A stretch of 64,000 nt of DNA from Hylemonella gracilis ATCC 19624. Lineage in GTDB: Bacteria > Pseudomonadota > Gammaproteobacteria > Burkholderiales > Burkholderiaceae_C. Below the pieces are notes generated by a model, which did not search any database, was not told where the DNA came from, and saw only the letters and a list, made by a program, of their open reading frames with translations. This document shows, one piece after another, positions 29,719 to 37,804 of this stretch. Position 1 is the first letter of the stretch. Each line of letters begins with the position of its first letter. A program made the translations under genes and the position numbers. The DNA is taken from the NCBI RefSeq assembly GCF_000211835.1, contig NZ_AEGR01000056.1:96459-160458 (forward strand), given 5' to 3'.

Positions 29719-29780
29719 TCCGTCGCTCGAGCCGCCGGCCACCGGGATAGGCGCCTGGCCGCTCAGCTCCAACGTTAAAC
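29713..29780 (+). other. attC-like integron recombination site
   Basis: The 68-bp stretch has a left core ATCTAAT (29713-29719; consensus RYYYAAC) that contains the stop codon of the preceding gene, and a right core GTTAAAC (29774-29780; consensus GTTRRRY). Between them GCT[C]GAGC pairs with GCTCAGC, leaving one unpaired base as in true attC sites, and further inward GCC pairs with GGC. The next gene starts 14 nt later with its own AGGAG. The left core departs from consensus at its last base. Confidence 0.6.
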
Positions 29781-29793
29781 CGTAGGAGACACC

Positions 29794-30471
29794 GTGCCAG
29801 AGTGGAAAGACGTCCTAGCAGCATTGGTCACTCTCGTAGCTTCGTTCGCAGGTGCGTGGGCGGCATTTAGGCTTCAGGCCCACGAGAAAAATAATGAACT
29901 TATACGGCACAACGTGGGCGCAGGTAATCGGGCGATCTTCGACGTATACGCGCTTTGGAATGTTCTGGAGCAGTTCCGAAAAGAAGTGCTCGAACCATCC
30001 CGCGGTAGGCCAGATGCTTGGCTCAATCTGGCCGCGCACCCTGCGGCGCCTGTGGCAGTGGACCGATTTGATGCCTCGGCGCTACAGTTTCTTCTAGAGG
30101 AAGGGCACGCAAGCGTCTTTGCCTCTCTGATGCTGGAGGAACGCAGGTTCCATCTCGCAATCGACCTAATCCGAAGTAGGTCGGAGCTGGTCCTGGACAC
30201 AGTGTTTCCGAAAATGGCGACTGCCGGTTTCAATGTGATGCAGCCTCAAAACGAGACCGAGGTCGAGCAAGCCATAGGTTTGGACGTCTGCCACAAGCTC
30301 CGGCAAATTACCGCAGCCATCTTTCAAAACGTCGACGAGGACCTCACATCGCTCCGACAACTCTACGTCGATCTGAGGACGGCCATGCAAGCTTTGTACC
30401 CCGGTCGGAAGTTCGTGCAAGTTGACTTTGACAGGAAGCCGGAAGATGCAGGTGGTGCCGCTGCTGTCTAA
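29794..30471 (+). CDS. Membrane-anchored helical protein of unknown function
   Basis: A 225-aa product with one N-terminal membrane helix (VLAALVTLVASFAGAWAAF) and a long alpha-helical cytoplasmic part (NAGAGNRAIFDVY-like segment: NVGAGNRAIFDVYALWNVL). I do not recognise a named family. GTG start at 29794 with AGGAG five nt upstream. Its TAA stop lies inside GTCTAAC (30466-30472), again an attC-type left core, so it looks like a second cassette. GC is visibly lower than in the core genes. Confidence 0.65.
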   Translation: MPEWKDVLAALVTLVASFAGAWAAFRLQAHEKNNELIRHNVGAGNRAIFDVYALWNVLEQFRKEVLEPSRGRPDAWLNLAAHPAAPVAVDRFDASALQFLLEEGHASVFASLMLEERRFHLAIDLIRSRSELVLDTVFPKMATAGFNVMQPQNETEVEQAIGLDVCHKLRQITAAIFQNVDEDLTSLRQLYVDLRTAMQALYPGRKFVQVDFDRKPEDAGGAAAV

Positions 30472-30846
30472 CAGGTCGTATATTGACACCCCCTGAACGG
30501 TAAGAGGCTGATCGAATGTGGACCGACGGGTAAAGCGCCTGAAGTCGTATATCCGGCATCTGAGGTGTGATCATTGAAGTCCCGTGCCGACAGGAATCCG
30601 CATCACAGATGCGCCAATCACTACAAGCAGCTGCATGAGAGCCGGAAGAGTTATCGGCATCCCGCGATGTGGGTGGAACCCCGTTTGGTCATGATGGTCG
30701 ATCAATCTCGTTGCAAAGGCACATGCGGAAATGTCCTACTCACTTCGTATCTGGCTCAGGCAGGTATCACGTCAGTCCAGTCGTCAACCATCGGCAGGGG
30801 CTGAAATTCAACGTCGTGCCGCAGAATCGAGCCGTTGTCCATACCA
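30466..30846. other. Truncated attC-type site and scrambled noncoding stretch
   Basis: GTCTAAC (30466-30472) matches the left attC core, but no GTTRRRY partner follows within 370 bp. The nonamer GTCGTATAT occurs at 30475-30483 and again at 30544-30552, as if a piece of DNA had been inserted or recombined here. No gene was supported in the rest. Confidence 0.45.
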
Positions 30847-31077
30847 ATGCCGACGTATTTATTTCGATTCACCATCGCAAGCGTTCCCGACAGGCAAGAA
30901 GTCGTTGCGGAGATATTTTTCGGCGACATCCAGGTTGCGGAACTGAACACCGAGTCTGGTGACCTTTCTATCGAAATCTATCCCAGACCTAATGGAAAAC
31001 CTTGGTGCCTAGATGCAGAACAGTTCCTACAGGCAATCATGGAAGCGAGGATGGCGCTCCTGGGGAAAAGTTCATGA
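30847..31077 (+). CDS. Small protein of unknown function (possible immunity-type protein)
   Basis: A 76-aa acidic product, MPTYLFRFTIAS..., with predicted beta strands followed by a C-terminal helix (CLDAEQFLQAIMEARMALL). The shape, two strands with ELNTESGDLSIEIYPRPNGK then a helix, recalls small immunity proteins of polymorphic toxin systems, but no toxin gene lies nearby. The ATG at 30847 lacks a clear ribosome-binding site; a TTG at 30835 is an alternative. Found in the low-GC island. Confidence 0.5.
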   Translation: MPTYLFRFTIASVPDRQEVVAEIFFGDIQVAELNTESGDLSIEIYPRPNGKPWCLDAEQFLQAIMEARMALLGKSS

Positions 31078-31156
31078 TGGAGGCACGCTGCGACATAAAG
31101 TGCCAAACGCTGCGGACGACCTATCAGCTGGACCACATCCAGGGACACCTCTACCC

Positions 31157-31498
31157 ATGCAACTAGATCGCACTAAAGCTTTAATCCATCAAGGGATTGA
31201 TTTAAGCAATCCGCTTGGTGCGCTAATCCAGGTGCTTGAATCGGCGCTGGAACTTGTCTTGCTGCCGGACAATGATTTTGCTTGGTCTTCTTGGGCCAAT
31301 GCGGCCGAAGCTCAAGCAGAAATTAGGGTGTTGATTGAGTTGGCGCTGTCAGGCGTTGTGCCCGAGCGAGGTACCGTCGCTGTGCTATTTGCACCAACTA
31401 GGCCACTACAGGAGATAAGCCTGAGCAGTGGTTGGGCGGAGTCATTTCTTAAGGTTGCGGAGCGGTTCGATGAAATCGAAACCGCTGTTTGGTCGTAA
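31157..31498 (+). CDS. Small protein of unknown function
   Basis: A 113-aa product with the motifs NDFAWSSWANAAEAQAEI and VLFAPTRPLQEISLSSGW. I recall similar small proteins in many proteobacteria, without a known function. The frame stays open upstream to 31013, but homology appears to begin at MQLDRTKAL. GCCCAAC (31502-31508) just after the stop resembles an attC left core but has no right partner. Confidence 0.55.
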   Translation: MQLDRTKALIHQGIDLSNPLGALIQVLESALELVLLPDNDFAWSSWANAAEAQAEIRVLIELALSGVVPERGTVAVLFAPTRPLQEISLSSGWAESFLKVAERFDEIETAVWS

Positions 31499-31533
31499 TC
31501 TGCCCAACTGGTAGCCGACGCATTATTCGCAGA

Positions 31534-31552
31534 TTGGTACGCATCGTACCAA
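31534..31552. repeat. Perfect hairpin at the right edge of the island
   Basis: TTGGTACG-CAT-CGTACCAA is a perfect 8-bp stem with a 3-nt loop, 35 bp after the last island gene. It could be a terminator without a T-run or a recombination end. Confidence 0.6.
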
Positions 31553-31565
31553 CACCAAACAGCCG

Positions 31566-31840
31566 TTATTCCCCGAAGTAGTCCGCCCCCGCCAAATCCC
31601 CCATCAACCCCACCCCCGTCGGCACCCACCCCAACTGCCCCCGCGTCCACGCACTCGACGCCGGCATATCCAGGGCCGCGAAACCGGCCCCAGCCAATTG
31701 AAATGCACGGGCGCTTCCTCGCGCATGAGGCAACGCACAGGCAGGCCCATACCGTGGCCGATGGCTTCTGCGATTTGCTTGAAGGGCAGGCCTTCTTCCG
31801 CAGCGCCGTGGTAACGCGCCCCCGGGGTGTTCACGCGGGT
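31566..31840 (-). pseudogene. C-terminal remnant of an NAD-dependent epimerase/SDR protein
   Basis: On the minus strand the piece YHGAAEEGLPFKQIAEAIG ... APVHFNWLG is the C-terminal part of a family of SDR/epimerase proteins. The expected continuation, AALDMPASSAWTRGQLGW and the end ADYFGE, is in a different frame, so a frameshift lies at about the GLG/P junction. The N-terminal two thirds and the cofactor-binding domain are missing. It marks the right border of the island next to the AraC-type gene. Confidence 0.75.
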
Positions 31841-31854
31841 TGAGCGTGGCGTGT

Positions 31855-32832
31855 TTATGCCCGAGGTGATGCGGTTGAAAACTGCCGCCGGTAGGTGGAG
31901 GGTGCGATGTTGAAGGCGCTGGCGAAGTGTTGGCGCAATGACACCGCCGAGCCAAACCCGGCGTTGAGCGCCACGCGATCGATGGACAGGTGGCTGGTTT
32001 CCAGCAGGCGCTGTGCCAGGGCCAGCCGTTGGTGCAGCAGCCATTGCCCGACGGTGGTGCCGGTGGCTTGACGGAAGCGGCGTGTGAAGGTGCGCCGGCT
32101 CATCAGGGCGCGCCGTGCCAGATCGTCCAGGGCATGCGGTTTGTGCAGGTGCTTGCTCAACCACGCCAACACCGGCTGCAAGCGGTCGGATTCGGCGGCC
32201 ATGGGCACGGGTTGCTGGATGTACTGGGCTTGCCCGCCCTCGCGGTGGGGGGCGACGACCATGCGGCGCGCGGCCTGGTTCGCCGCTTGGGCGCCGTAGC
32301 GCACGCGCAGCAGGTGCAGGCAGCAGTCGATGCCGGCGGCGGTCCCCGCCGAGGTGAGGATGTCGCCATCGTCCACATACAGCACGTCGGCCTGTAGCCT
32401 GACCGATGGGAAGCGTTGGGCGAACACGGACGCCAGGTGCCAGTGGGTGGTGGCGGGACGTTGGTCCAGCAGCCCAGCCTCGGCCAAGACAAACGCGCCC
32501 AGGCACAAGCCCACCAAGGTCGCGCCACGGCGGTGGGCTTGGCGCAGGGCGTGCAGCAAGGCCGGGGGCACCGGCTGGCCGTTCTGATGCCAGGAAGGCA
32601 CCACCACGATCTGCGCGCGGCGCAAGACTTCCAGGCCATGGGTGGTGTGGATGGCGAAACCGGCATTGGTGCGCAGAGGACCGGGTTCAGGCGCGCAGAC
32701 CCGCAAGCGAAAACGCGCTTGACCGGTGTCTGTCTGGTCTTCGCCAAACACCAGGCATGGCACGGACAGGTGAAACGGACTGATGCCGTCAAAAGCGACC
32801 ACGGCAACGGTTTCGGGGGCAGGGGCACGCAT
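31855..32832 (-). CDS. GlxA-type transcriptional regulator (DJ-1/PfpI domain plus AraC helix-turn-helix)
   Basis: A 325-aa product. The N-terminal half is a DJ-1/PfpI-like domain with the nucleophile-elbow type GLCLGAFVLAEAG; the C-terminal 100 residues form an AraC DNA-binding domain (DDLARRALMSRRTFTRRFRQ and LALAQRLLETSHLSIDRVA, ending with GFGSAVSLRQHF). Proteins of this build regulate nearby enzymes. It lies head-to-head with an isochorismatase-like hydrolase across 108 bp, so that gene is the likely target. Confidence 0.9.
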   Translation of the reverse strand: MRAPAPETVAVVAFDGISPFHLSVPCLVFGEDQTDTGQARFRLRVCAPEPGPLRTNAGFAIHTTHGLEVLRRAQIVVVPSWHQNGQPVPPALLHALRQAHRRGATLVGLCLGAFVLAEAGLLDQRPATTHWHLASVFAQRFPSVRLQADVLYVDDGDILTSAGTAAGIDCCLHLLRVRYGAQAANQAARRMVVAPHREGGQAQYIQQPVPMAAESDRLQPVLAWLSKHLHKPHALDDLARRALMSRRTFTRRFRQATGTTVGQWLLHQRLALAQRLLETSHLSIDRVALNAGFGSAVSLRQHFASAFNIAPSTYRRQFSTASPRA

Positions 32833-32908
32833 GGCCCGATTCTATCGATCAATGGCATTCAGGCCGCTTTTCTCGGCCGCGATCAACGCCCAGAATTCGC
32901 TTGTCCTT

Positions 32909-32929
32909 TGAACGTTGAACTTTGAACTT
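32909..32929. repeat. Three tandem 7-bp units in the divergent promoter region
   Basis: TGAACGT, TGAACTT and TGAACTT stand head to tail just upstream of the hydrolase gene. They may be a regulator site for the GlxA-type protein or a slippage product. Confidence 0.5.
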
Positions 32930-32940
32930 TGGAGCGTTTC

Positions 32941-33588
32941 ATGAGCAAGTCCCCATTGCGCCGTGCCCTGGTGGTGATTGATGTCCAGAATGAGTATTTC
33001 GAAGGCGGGGGGCTGCCCATTGCGCACCCTCCCATATCGCAGACCTTGCCCAACGTGTTGCGCGCCATGGATGCGGCGCGCGCGGCTGGCGTCCCGGTGG
33101 TGGTGGTGCGGCATCAGGCGCCTGCCGGTGCCCCGGTCTTTCAACTCGACACGGTCAACGGGCAGTTGCATCCCGAAGTGGCCCGCCGCGAGACCGACCA
33201 CCGCATCACCAAGACATTGCCCAGCGCGTTCACCGGGACCGATCTGGCCGACTGGCTGGCACGGCATGGCATCACCACCCTCGCGGTGGCGGGCTACATG
33301 ACGCACAACTGCAATGCCTCCACCGTGTTCGAAGCCATGCACCGTGGCTTGCAGGTGGAATACCTGGCCGATGCCAGCGGGTCATTGCCGTATGCCAACG
33401 CCGCTGGTCAAGCCACGGCGGAAGAAATCCACCGGGTATTCAGCGTCGTGTTCCACAGCAATTTCGCGGCAGTGGTTCGCACGCACGATTGGATCCAAGC
33501 CGTGCAAGCGGGCTTGCCCCTGGAAAAAGACAACGTGCTGATGTCCAACCGCCGAGCGCGTGCCGATCACGCCGCCACCGCGGTGTAA
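32941..33588 (+). CDS. Isochorismatase-family cysteine hydrolase
   Basis: A 215-aa cytoplasmic hydrolase. The catalytic triad of the family is visible: Asp in VVIDVQNEYF, Lys in RITKTLPSAF, and Cys in AGYMTHNCNAST. Members include nicotinamidase, isochorismatase and various amidases; substrate cannot be fixed. A TTG at 32929 opens the frame, but ATG 32941 matches the family start. Probably controlled by the divergent GlxA-type regulator. Confidence 0.88.
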   Translation: MSKSPLRRALVVIDVQNEYFEGGGLPIAHPPISQTLPNVLRAMDAARAAGVPVVVVRHQAPAGAPVFQLDTVNGQLHPEVARRETDHRITKTLPSAFTGTDLADWLARHGITTLAVAGYMTHNCNASTVFEAMHRGLQVEYLADASGSLPYANAAGQATAEEIHRVFSVVFHSNFAAVVRTHDWIQAVQAGLPLEKDNVLMSNRRARADHAATAV

Positions 33589-33776
33589 CCACAGGAACCG
33601 AAGAAGACCCGCGACACCGTTGTCGCCTTCTTCGGTTGGCCCTGTTTCGGCTTGCTTCGCAGCCGCGGCGCAGACCTTGGACGCCGCCCCGCAGAACACG
33701 TCGTGCCGTCCCAGCTTCATTGAAGCGAGCGCATATCTCCACAATTCATTGACAAAGCGGGCGCATCATCCGCGCC
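33589..33776. other. Intergenic stretch before the tannase-like gene
   Basis: No gene is supported. TTGACA occurs about 26 bp before the next start codon but no -10 box fits it at the right spacing. Nothing else was seen. Confidence 0.5.
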
Positions 33777-35504
33777 ATGATCTACGCCAACCGTCGCCAG
33801 TTCACCCTTGCCCTGATGGCCGCCAGCCTGGCCACCACCGCCCGCGCCGCCGAGAGCGCGCCGCAAGGCACGACCAACACCAGCGAATCCTCCCTGGATT
33901 TCAACCCCCATCGCTACACCCGGCAGGACTTCGTGCTGAAGGGCCTGGCGGTCGACGTTCGCGCCTACGAAGGTCTGCCGACCGTGCGCAGGGCGTTGGA
34001 GCCGAGTTACCAGACGCTCAACCTCTACATTCCCGACGCCTACTTCAAGGGCGGCACCGTGGGCCGCTACAACGCGCAGACCGCGCCCATCTTCCTGCCC
34101 AACCAAGTGGGCGGCTACATGCCCGCCAAGCCCGGCACCCTGGCCGTGCGCGTGGAAGGCCCGCCCGGCGGCATGGGCATGGAGATGGGGGGCGGAGGCG
34201 GTGGCCCTCAAGGTCCAGGGCGGGGAGGCATGGGCGGAGGCGGGGGTGGAGGGCGCATGGGCCCTCCCGGCGGCGGCATGGGGGGTGAGCCGGGGACTCG
34301 CCCCGGAGGCGGCGGTGCGCGCGGCGCAGGCGGACCCGGTGCGGGCCCAAATGCCGGGCCGAGTGCTGGCCCGAGTGCCATCATGCAAGCGCTGGCGCGC
34401 GGCTTCATCGTGGCGGCACCGGGTGCGCGCGGCCGCACGCTGCGGGCGGAAGACGGCAGCTGGACCGGCAAGGCGCCCGCGGCCATCGTGGACCTCAAGG
34501 CCGCGGTGCGCTGGCTGCGCCACAACGCGCTCGCCAACGGCGGGCGCTTGCCCGGCAACACCGAACGCATTGTGTCGAACGGCACCAGCGCGGGCGGCGC
34601 GCTCTCGGCCCTGCTGGGCGCCAGCGGCAACCACGCCGATTTCGAACGCGAACTGCAGGCCTTGGGCGCGGCCGACGCGCGTGACGACATCTACGCGGTG
34701 TCCGCCTACTGCCCCATCACCAACCTCGATCACGCCGACGGCGCGTATGAGTGGCAGTTCCACGGGCTGACGGAGTACCGCAACGTCGCCGTGTCCATGC
34801 TGGACTTCCGCGTGGAACGCACGGAAACCGTGGCTCGGCTCGACGCCGAACAACAGCGGCTCTCGACGGAATTGCGCGCGGAGTTCATCGCCTACGTGAA
34901 CGGCCTGAAGCTGCGCGGCGCACAGGGCCAGCCCTTGTCCTTGCAAGCCGATGGCACAGGCACGCTGCGCGACGAAATCCAGGCCCTGCTCATGGCATCG
35001 GCCCAAGGCGCGCTGGCCGCTGGTGTGAACGTGGGGCAGCGCGATTGGGTGCGGGTGAAGGATGGCCAAGTCAGCGCGCTGGATTTCGCGGCGCACGTGC
35101 GCGGCATGGGCCGCATGAAGGGCCTGCCCGCCTTCGACGGGCTGGAGCTGGAGACGGGTGAAAACCAACTCTTCGGCAACGCGCAAACCGACAAACGGCA
35201 CTTCACCGCGTTCTCCGCCCGGCACAGCCGCAGCGAGGCGGGCGCCTTTGTCGCGGACCCGCTGACGGTGCGTCAGATGAACGCCATGCACTACGCCACG
35301 GACAGCAGCGCGCGCCCCGCGCCCCACTGGCGCATCCGCCACGGCACCATGGACAGCGACACCTCCTTCGCGGTCCCGACGCTGTTGGCTGCCGCGCTGC
35401 GCGAACGCCAGCTCCAGGTCGATCTGGCCTTGCCCTGGGACCGTCCGCACAGCGGGGATTACGACCTGGACGAGCTGTTCACCTGGATCGAGCAGCGGGT
35501 GTGA
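33777..35504 (+). CDS. Exported tannase-like alpha/beta-hydrolase with glycine-rich insertion
   Basis: A 575-aa product resembling subtype B bacterial tannases, which cut gallate esters of tannins. Nucleophile motif GTSAGGALSALLG, the CPITNLDHAD strand and the acid/base residues in RHGTMDSDTSF and PHSGDYDLDELF are all in order. An N-terminal NRRQFTLALMAASLA with cleavage after ARA looks like a Tat-type signal. Residues about 134-205 are almost only Gly, Pro, Met and Arg, between the first strands and the nucleophile region, an insertion not expected in the family. Related feruloyl-type esterases are the main alternative. Confidence 0.78.
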   Translation: MIYANRRQFTLALMAASLATTARAAESAPQGTTNTSESSLDFNPHRYTRQDFVLKGLAVDVRAYEGLPTVRRALEPSYQTLNLYIPDAYFKGGTVGRYNAQTAPIFLPNQVGGYMPAKPGTLAVRVEGPPGGMGMEMGGGGGGPQGPGRGGMGGGGGGGRMGPPGGGMGGEPGTRPGGGGARGAGGPGAGPNAGPSAGPSAIMQALARGFIVAAPGARGRTLRAEDGSWTGKAPAAIVDLKAAVRWLRHNALANGGRLPGNTERIVSNGTSAGGALSALLGASGNHADFERELQALGAADARDDIYAVSAYCPITNLDHADGAYEWQFHGLTEYRNVAVSMLDFRVERTETVARLDAEQQRLSTELRAEFIAYVNGLKLRGAQGQPLSLQADGTGTLRDEIQALLMASAQGALAAGVNVGQRDWVRVKDGQVSALDFAAHVRGMGRMKGLPAFDGLELETGENQLFGNAQTDKRHFTAFSARHSRSEAGAFVADPLTVRQMNAMHYATDSSARPAPHWRIRHGTMDSDTSFAVPTLLAAALRERQLQVDLALPWDRPHSGDYDLDELFTWIEQRV

Positions 35505-35513
35505 GGCGGCGGG

Positions 35514-37553
35514 TCAAGGGGCCGATGAAGCCGCCTGTGACCTCATCATCGCCTCGAATTCGCCCTGCGCCACCGGCCGGGAATGCAGGTAGCCCTGCTG
35601 CAGCACGCAGCCCCGGCCACGCAGGAATTCCGATTGCTCCTCGGTCTCCACGCCTTCGGCCACGACCTGCAAGCCCAGCTCACGACCCAGGGTGATGACG
35701 GCCGCGGCCAGCGCGCCGTCGCGGCCGCCGCGCGCCACGTCGATGACGAAGGCGCGGTCGATCTTCAGCTCGCTCACCGGCAAGCGCTTGAGGTAATTGA
35801 GCGATGAATAACCGGTGCCGAAGTCGTCCAGCGCCAGGCCGTAGCCCTGGTCGCGCAGGCGCTCGAGCACGCCGATGGCGGCGCCAATGTCGCGCATCAG
35901 CATGGTCTCGGTCAGCTCCAGCATCAGGTTGGACGGACGCAGCCGGTAGCGCTGCATGAGCGCGGCCAGCTGGTCCAGCAAGCGCTCGTCGGCCAGACTG
36001 GAAGCCGGCAGGTTGACGGACAAGGGCAGCTCGGGCAGGCCCGCGTCCGCCCAGCGGCGCAAGCTGCCGCAGGCGGCGTGCAGCACCCAATCGGTCAAGG
36101 GGCCGATCAGGCCGCTTTCCTCGGCCAGGGGAATGAAGTGCCCCGGTGGAATCAAACCGCGCTGCGGGTGCGACCAGCGCACCAAGGCCTCGGCGCCAAC
36201 GATACGGCCGCTGCGCACGTCCACCTTGGGCTGGTAGTGCAGGCAGAGCTGTCCGGTCTGGATGGCTTGGCGCAGCTCGGTTTCGAGCAGCACGCGCTCG
36301 CGCGCCTGGACGTTGTGCGCGGCGTCGAAGAACATGTGCTGGCCACCGCCCGCCTCGGCGGCGGCGCGTGCGGCCTGGGCCGCGCATTGCATCAGGCCGG
36401 TGAGGTCGGGCGCATCGCCCGGAAACAGCGCGATGCCGATGCTGGCCGACAGCACCAGGGGCTGCGTGTCCACGACCACGGGCTGGGCCACGGCGGCCAG
36501 CAGGCGGTGCGCGACCAGGGAGGCTCGCTCCTGGCTGTCGAGGTCGTTCAGCAAGATGGAAAAGGCGCTGTCACCCAGACGCGCCACCACCCCCGAGCCA
36601 TCGCCCGTCGTGCCCGCGGCGGCCAGATCGCCGCCGCGGATGCACATGCGGATGCGCTGGGTGATGTCGGCCAGGGCCTCGTCGCCCGCGGCGCGGCCAT
36701 AGACGTGGTGGATGCCGCTGAGGCGGTCGATCTCGACGTGCAACATCGTGCAGCCGACCCCGCCGCGCCGCGCGCGCTCGATCACCGGCACCGCCAGCTC
36801 CGCGAACAGGCGGCGGTTGGGCAAGCCGGTCACTTCGTCGTAATGCGCGAGCCGCAGCGCGCGTTGCTCGGCCGCCGCGCGGGAATCGTCCAGGCCGGCG
36901 CGCGCCACGAACTCCTTGCGCAACAGGTACTCGCGCCACCAGCCGATGCCCGCGGCGAGGATGAAGAGCGTGAGCACGTGGTAGGACCAGTAAGCCGCCC
37001 ACCCAGGCGTCAGGCCCGCATGCCACCACAGCGCGTACTCGAAGGCCGCCAGGATGACCAGCCCCGCGACCAGGGCGTAGCGGAACTGCACCCCCAGGAT
37101 CACGAAGCAATAAAACTGCAGGAAGGTGAAGTTGAGCACCCCGACCCAGCTGTGCAGGCCCGCGCCTCCTTCGGCGTCGATGCGCGTGAGCGTGTAGAAA
37201 AGGCAGAAGGCGACGGTGACGATGAAACAGCTCATCACCGGTTGCCAGTGTCGGCGCGCGTCGGACAGCAGGGAATAGCCCAGCCCCGCCAGCAGCACCG
37301 GCAAGGCCAGGGTCAGACGCAGCAGGTTGGCGCTGACGCCCCCGTAGGCGATGTGGTCCACCAGGTAGTCACCGACGATGAGCACCGCGCCCAGCACCAG
37401 GCTGGCCTGGGCATAAGGGAAATAAAAGGCGACGTAATGCGTCACGAAACGCCGCTCATAAGCGGCGTCGGCGAAGCGCAGCAGCAGGCGCCATGGCATC
37501 GCGGCGGTGCCCGCGGTGCTGGCCGGCGGGCTCTGGGCATCGGCATCGTGCAT
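35514..37553 (-). CDS. Membrane GGDEF-EAL protein, probable c-di-GMP phosphodiesterase
   Basis: A 679-aa product: about six N-terminal membrane helices (residues 30-220), a GGDEF-like domain (about 245-405) and an EAL domain (about 430-670). The GGDEF signature is LGDSAF, so cyclase activity should be absent. The EAL domain keeps EALVRW, the VNLPASS asparagine, ELTET, DDFGTGYSS, LKIDR and AEGVETEEQ, so hydrolysis of c-di-GMP is expected. Its stop is 9 bp from the tannase-like gene end; the two converge. ATG at 37553 is chosen over a TTG. Confidence 0.92.
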   Translation of the reverse strand: MHDADAQSPPASTAGTAAMPWRLLLRFADAAYERRFVTHYVAFYFPYAQASLVLGAVLIVGDYLVDHIAYGGVSANLLRLTLALPVLLAGLGYSLLSDARRHWQPVMSCFIVTVAFCLFYTLTRIDAEGGAGLHSWVGVLNFTFLQFYCFVILGVQFRYALVAGLVILAAFEYALWWHAGLTPGWAAYWSYHVLTLFILAAGIGWWREYLLRKEFVARAGLDDSRAAAEQRALRLAHYDEVTGLPNRRLFAELAVPVIERARRGGVGCTMLHVEIDRLSGIHHVYGRAAGDEALADITQRIRMCIRGGDLAAAGTTGDGSGVVARLGDSAFSILLNDLDSQERASLVAHRLLAAVAQPVVVDTQPLVLSASIGIALFPGDAPDLTGLMQCAAQAARAAAEAGGGQHMFFDAAHNVQARERVLLETELRQAIQTGQLCLHYQPKVDVRSGRIVGAEALVRWSHPQRGLIPPGHFIPLAEESGLIGPLTDWVLHAACGSLRRWADAGLPELPLSVNLPASSLADERLLDQLAALMQRYRLRPSNLMLELTETMLMRDIGAAIGVLERLRDQGYGLALDDFGTGYSSLNYLKRLPVSELKIDRAFVIDVARGGRDGALAAAVITLGRELGLQVVAEGVETEEQSEFLRGRGCVLQQGYLHSRPVAQGEFEAMMRSQAASSAP

Positions 37554-37804
37554 CAAGCAGCCCCTGACTCAAGACGACCGGCGACGGCGGGACGCCGCGC
37601 CAAAAAACTCCGGCTTGTCCCCATCATATCGTCCGACCTGGCGCCGCCTTGAGCGGCACCGGTCACGGCCCCGGCCCCGGCCCCGGTTATGCACGCGACC
37701 CGGCTTGGCACGCGACACGGCGCCGCAAGCCCAAGACCATCAGGTTGACATCAGGGCCACATCGGGCCACATCGGGTCACCCGGCCGCAAGCGCTCCGTC
37801 CGTC

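Noticed and set aside
31502..31508. GCCCAAC after the last island gene as a third attC core
   Set aside because: Only the left-type core matches; no GTTRRRY follows and no paired arms are visible.
34170..34390. Glycine-rich part of the tannase-like gene as a frameshift artefact
   Set aside because: The frame before and after the stretch is the same and both flanks match the family, so it is a true in-frame insertion.
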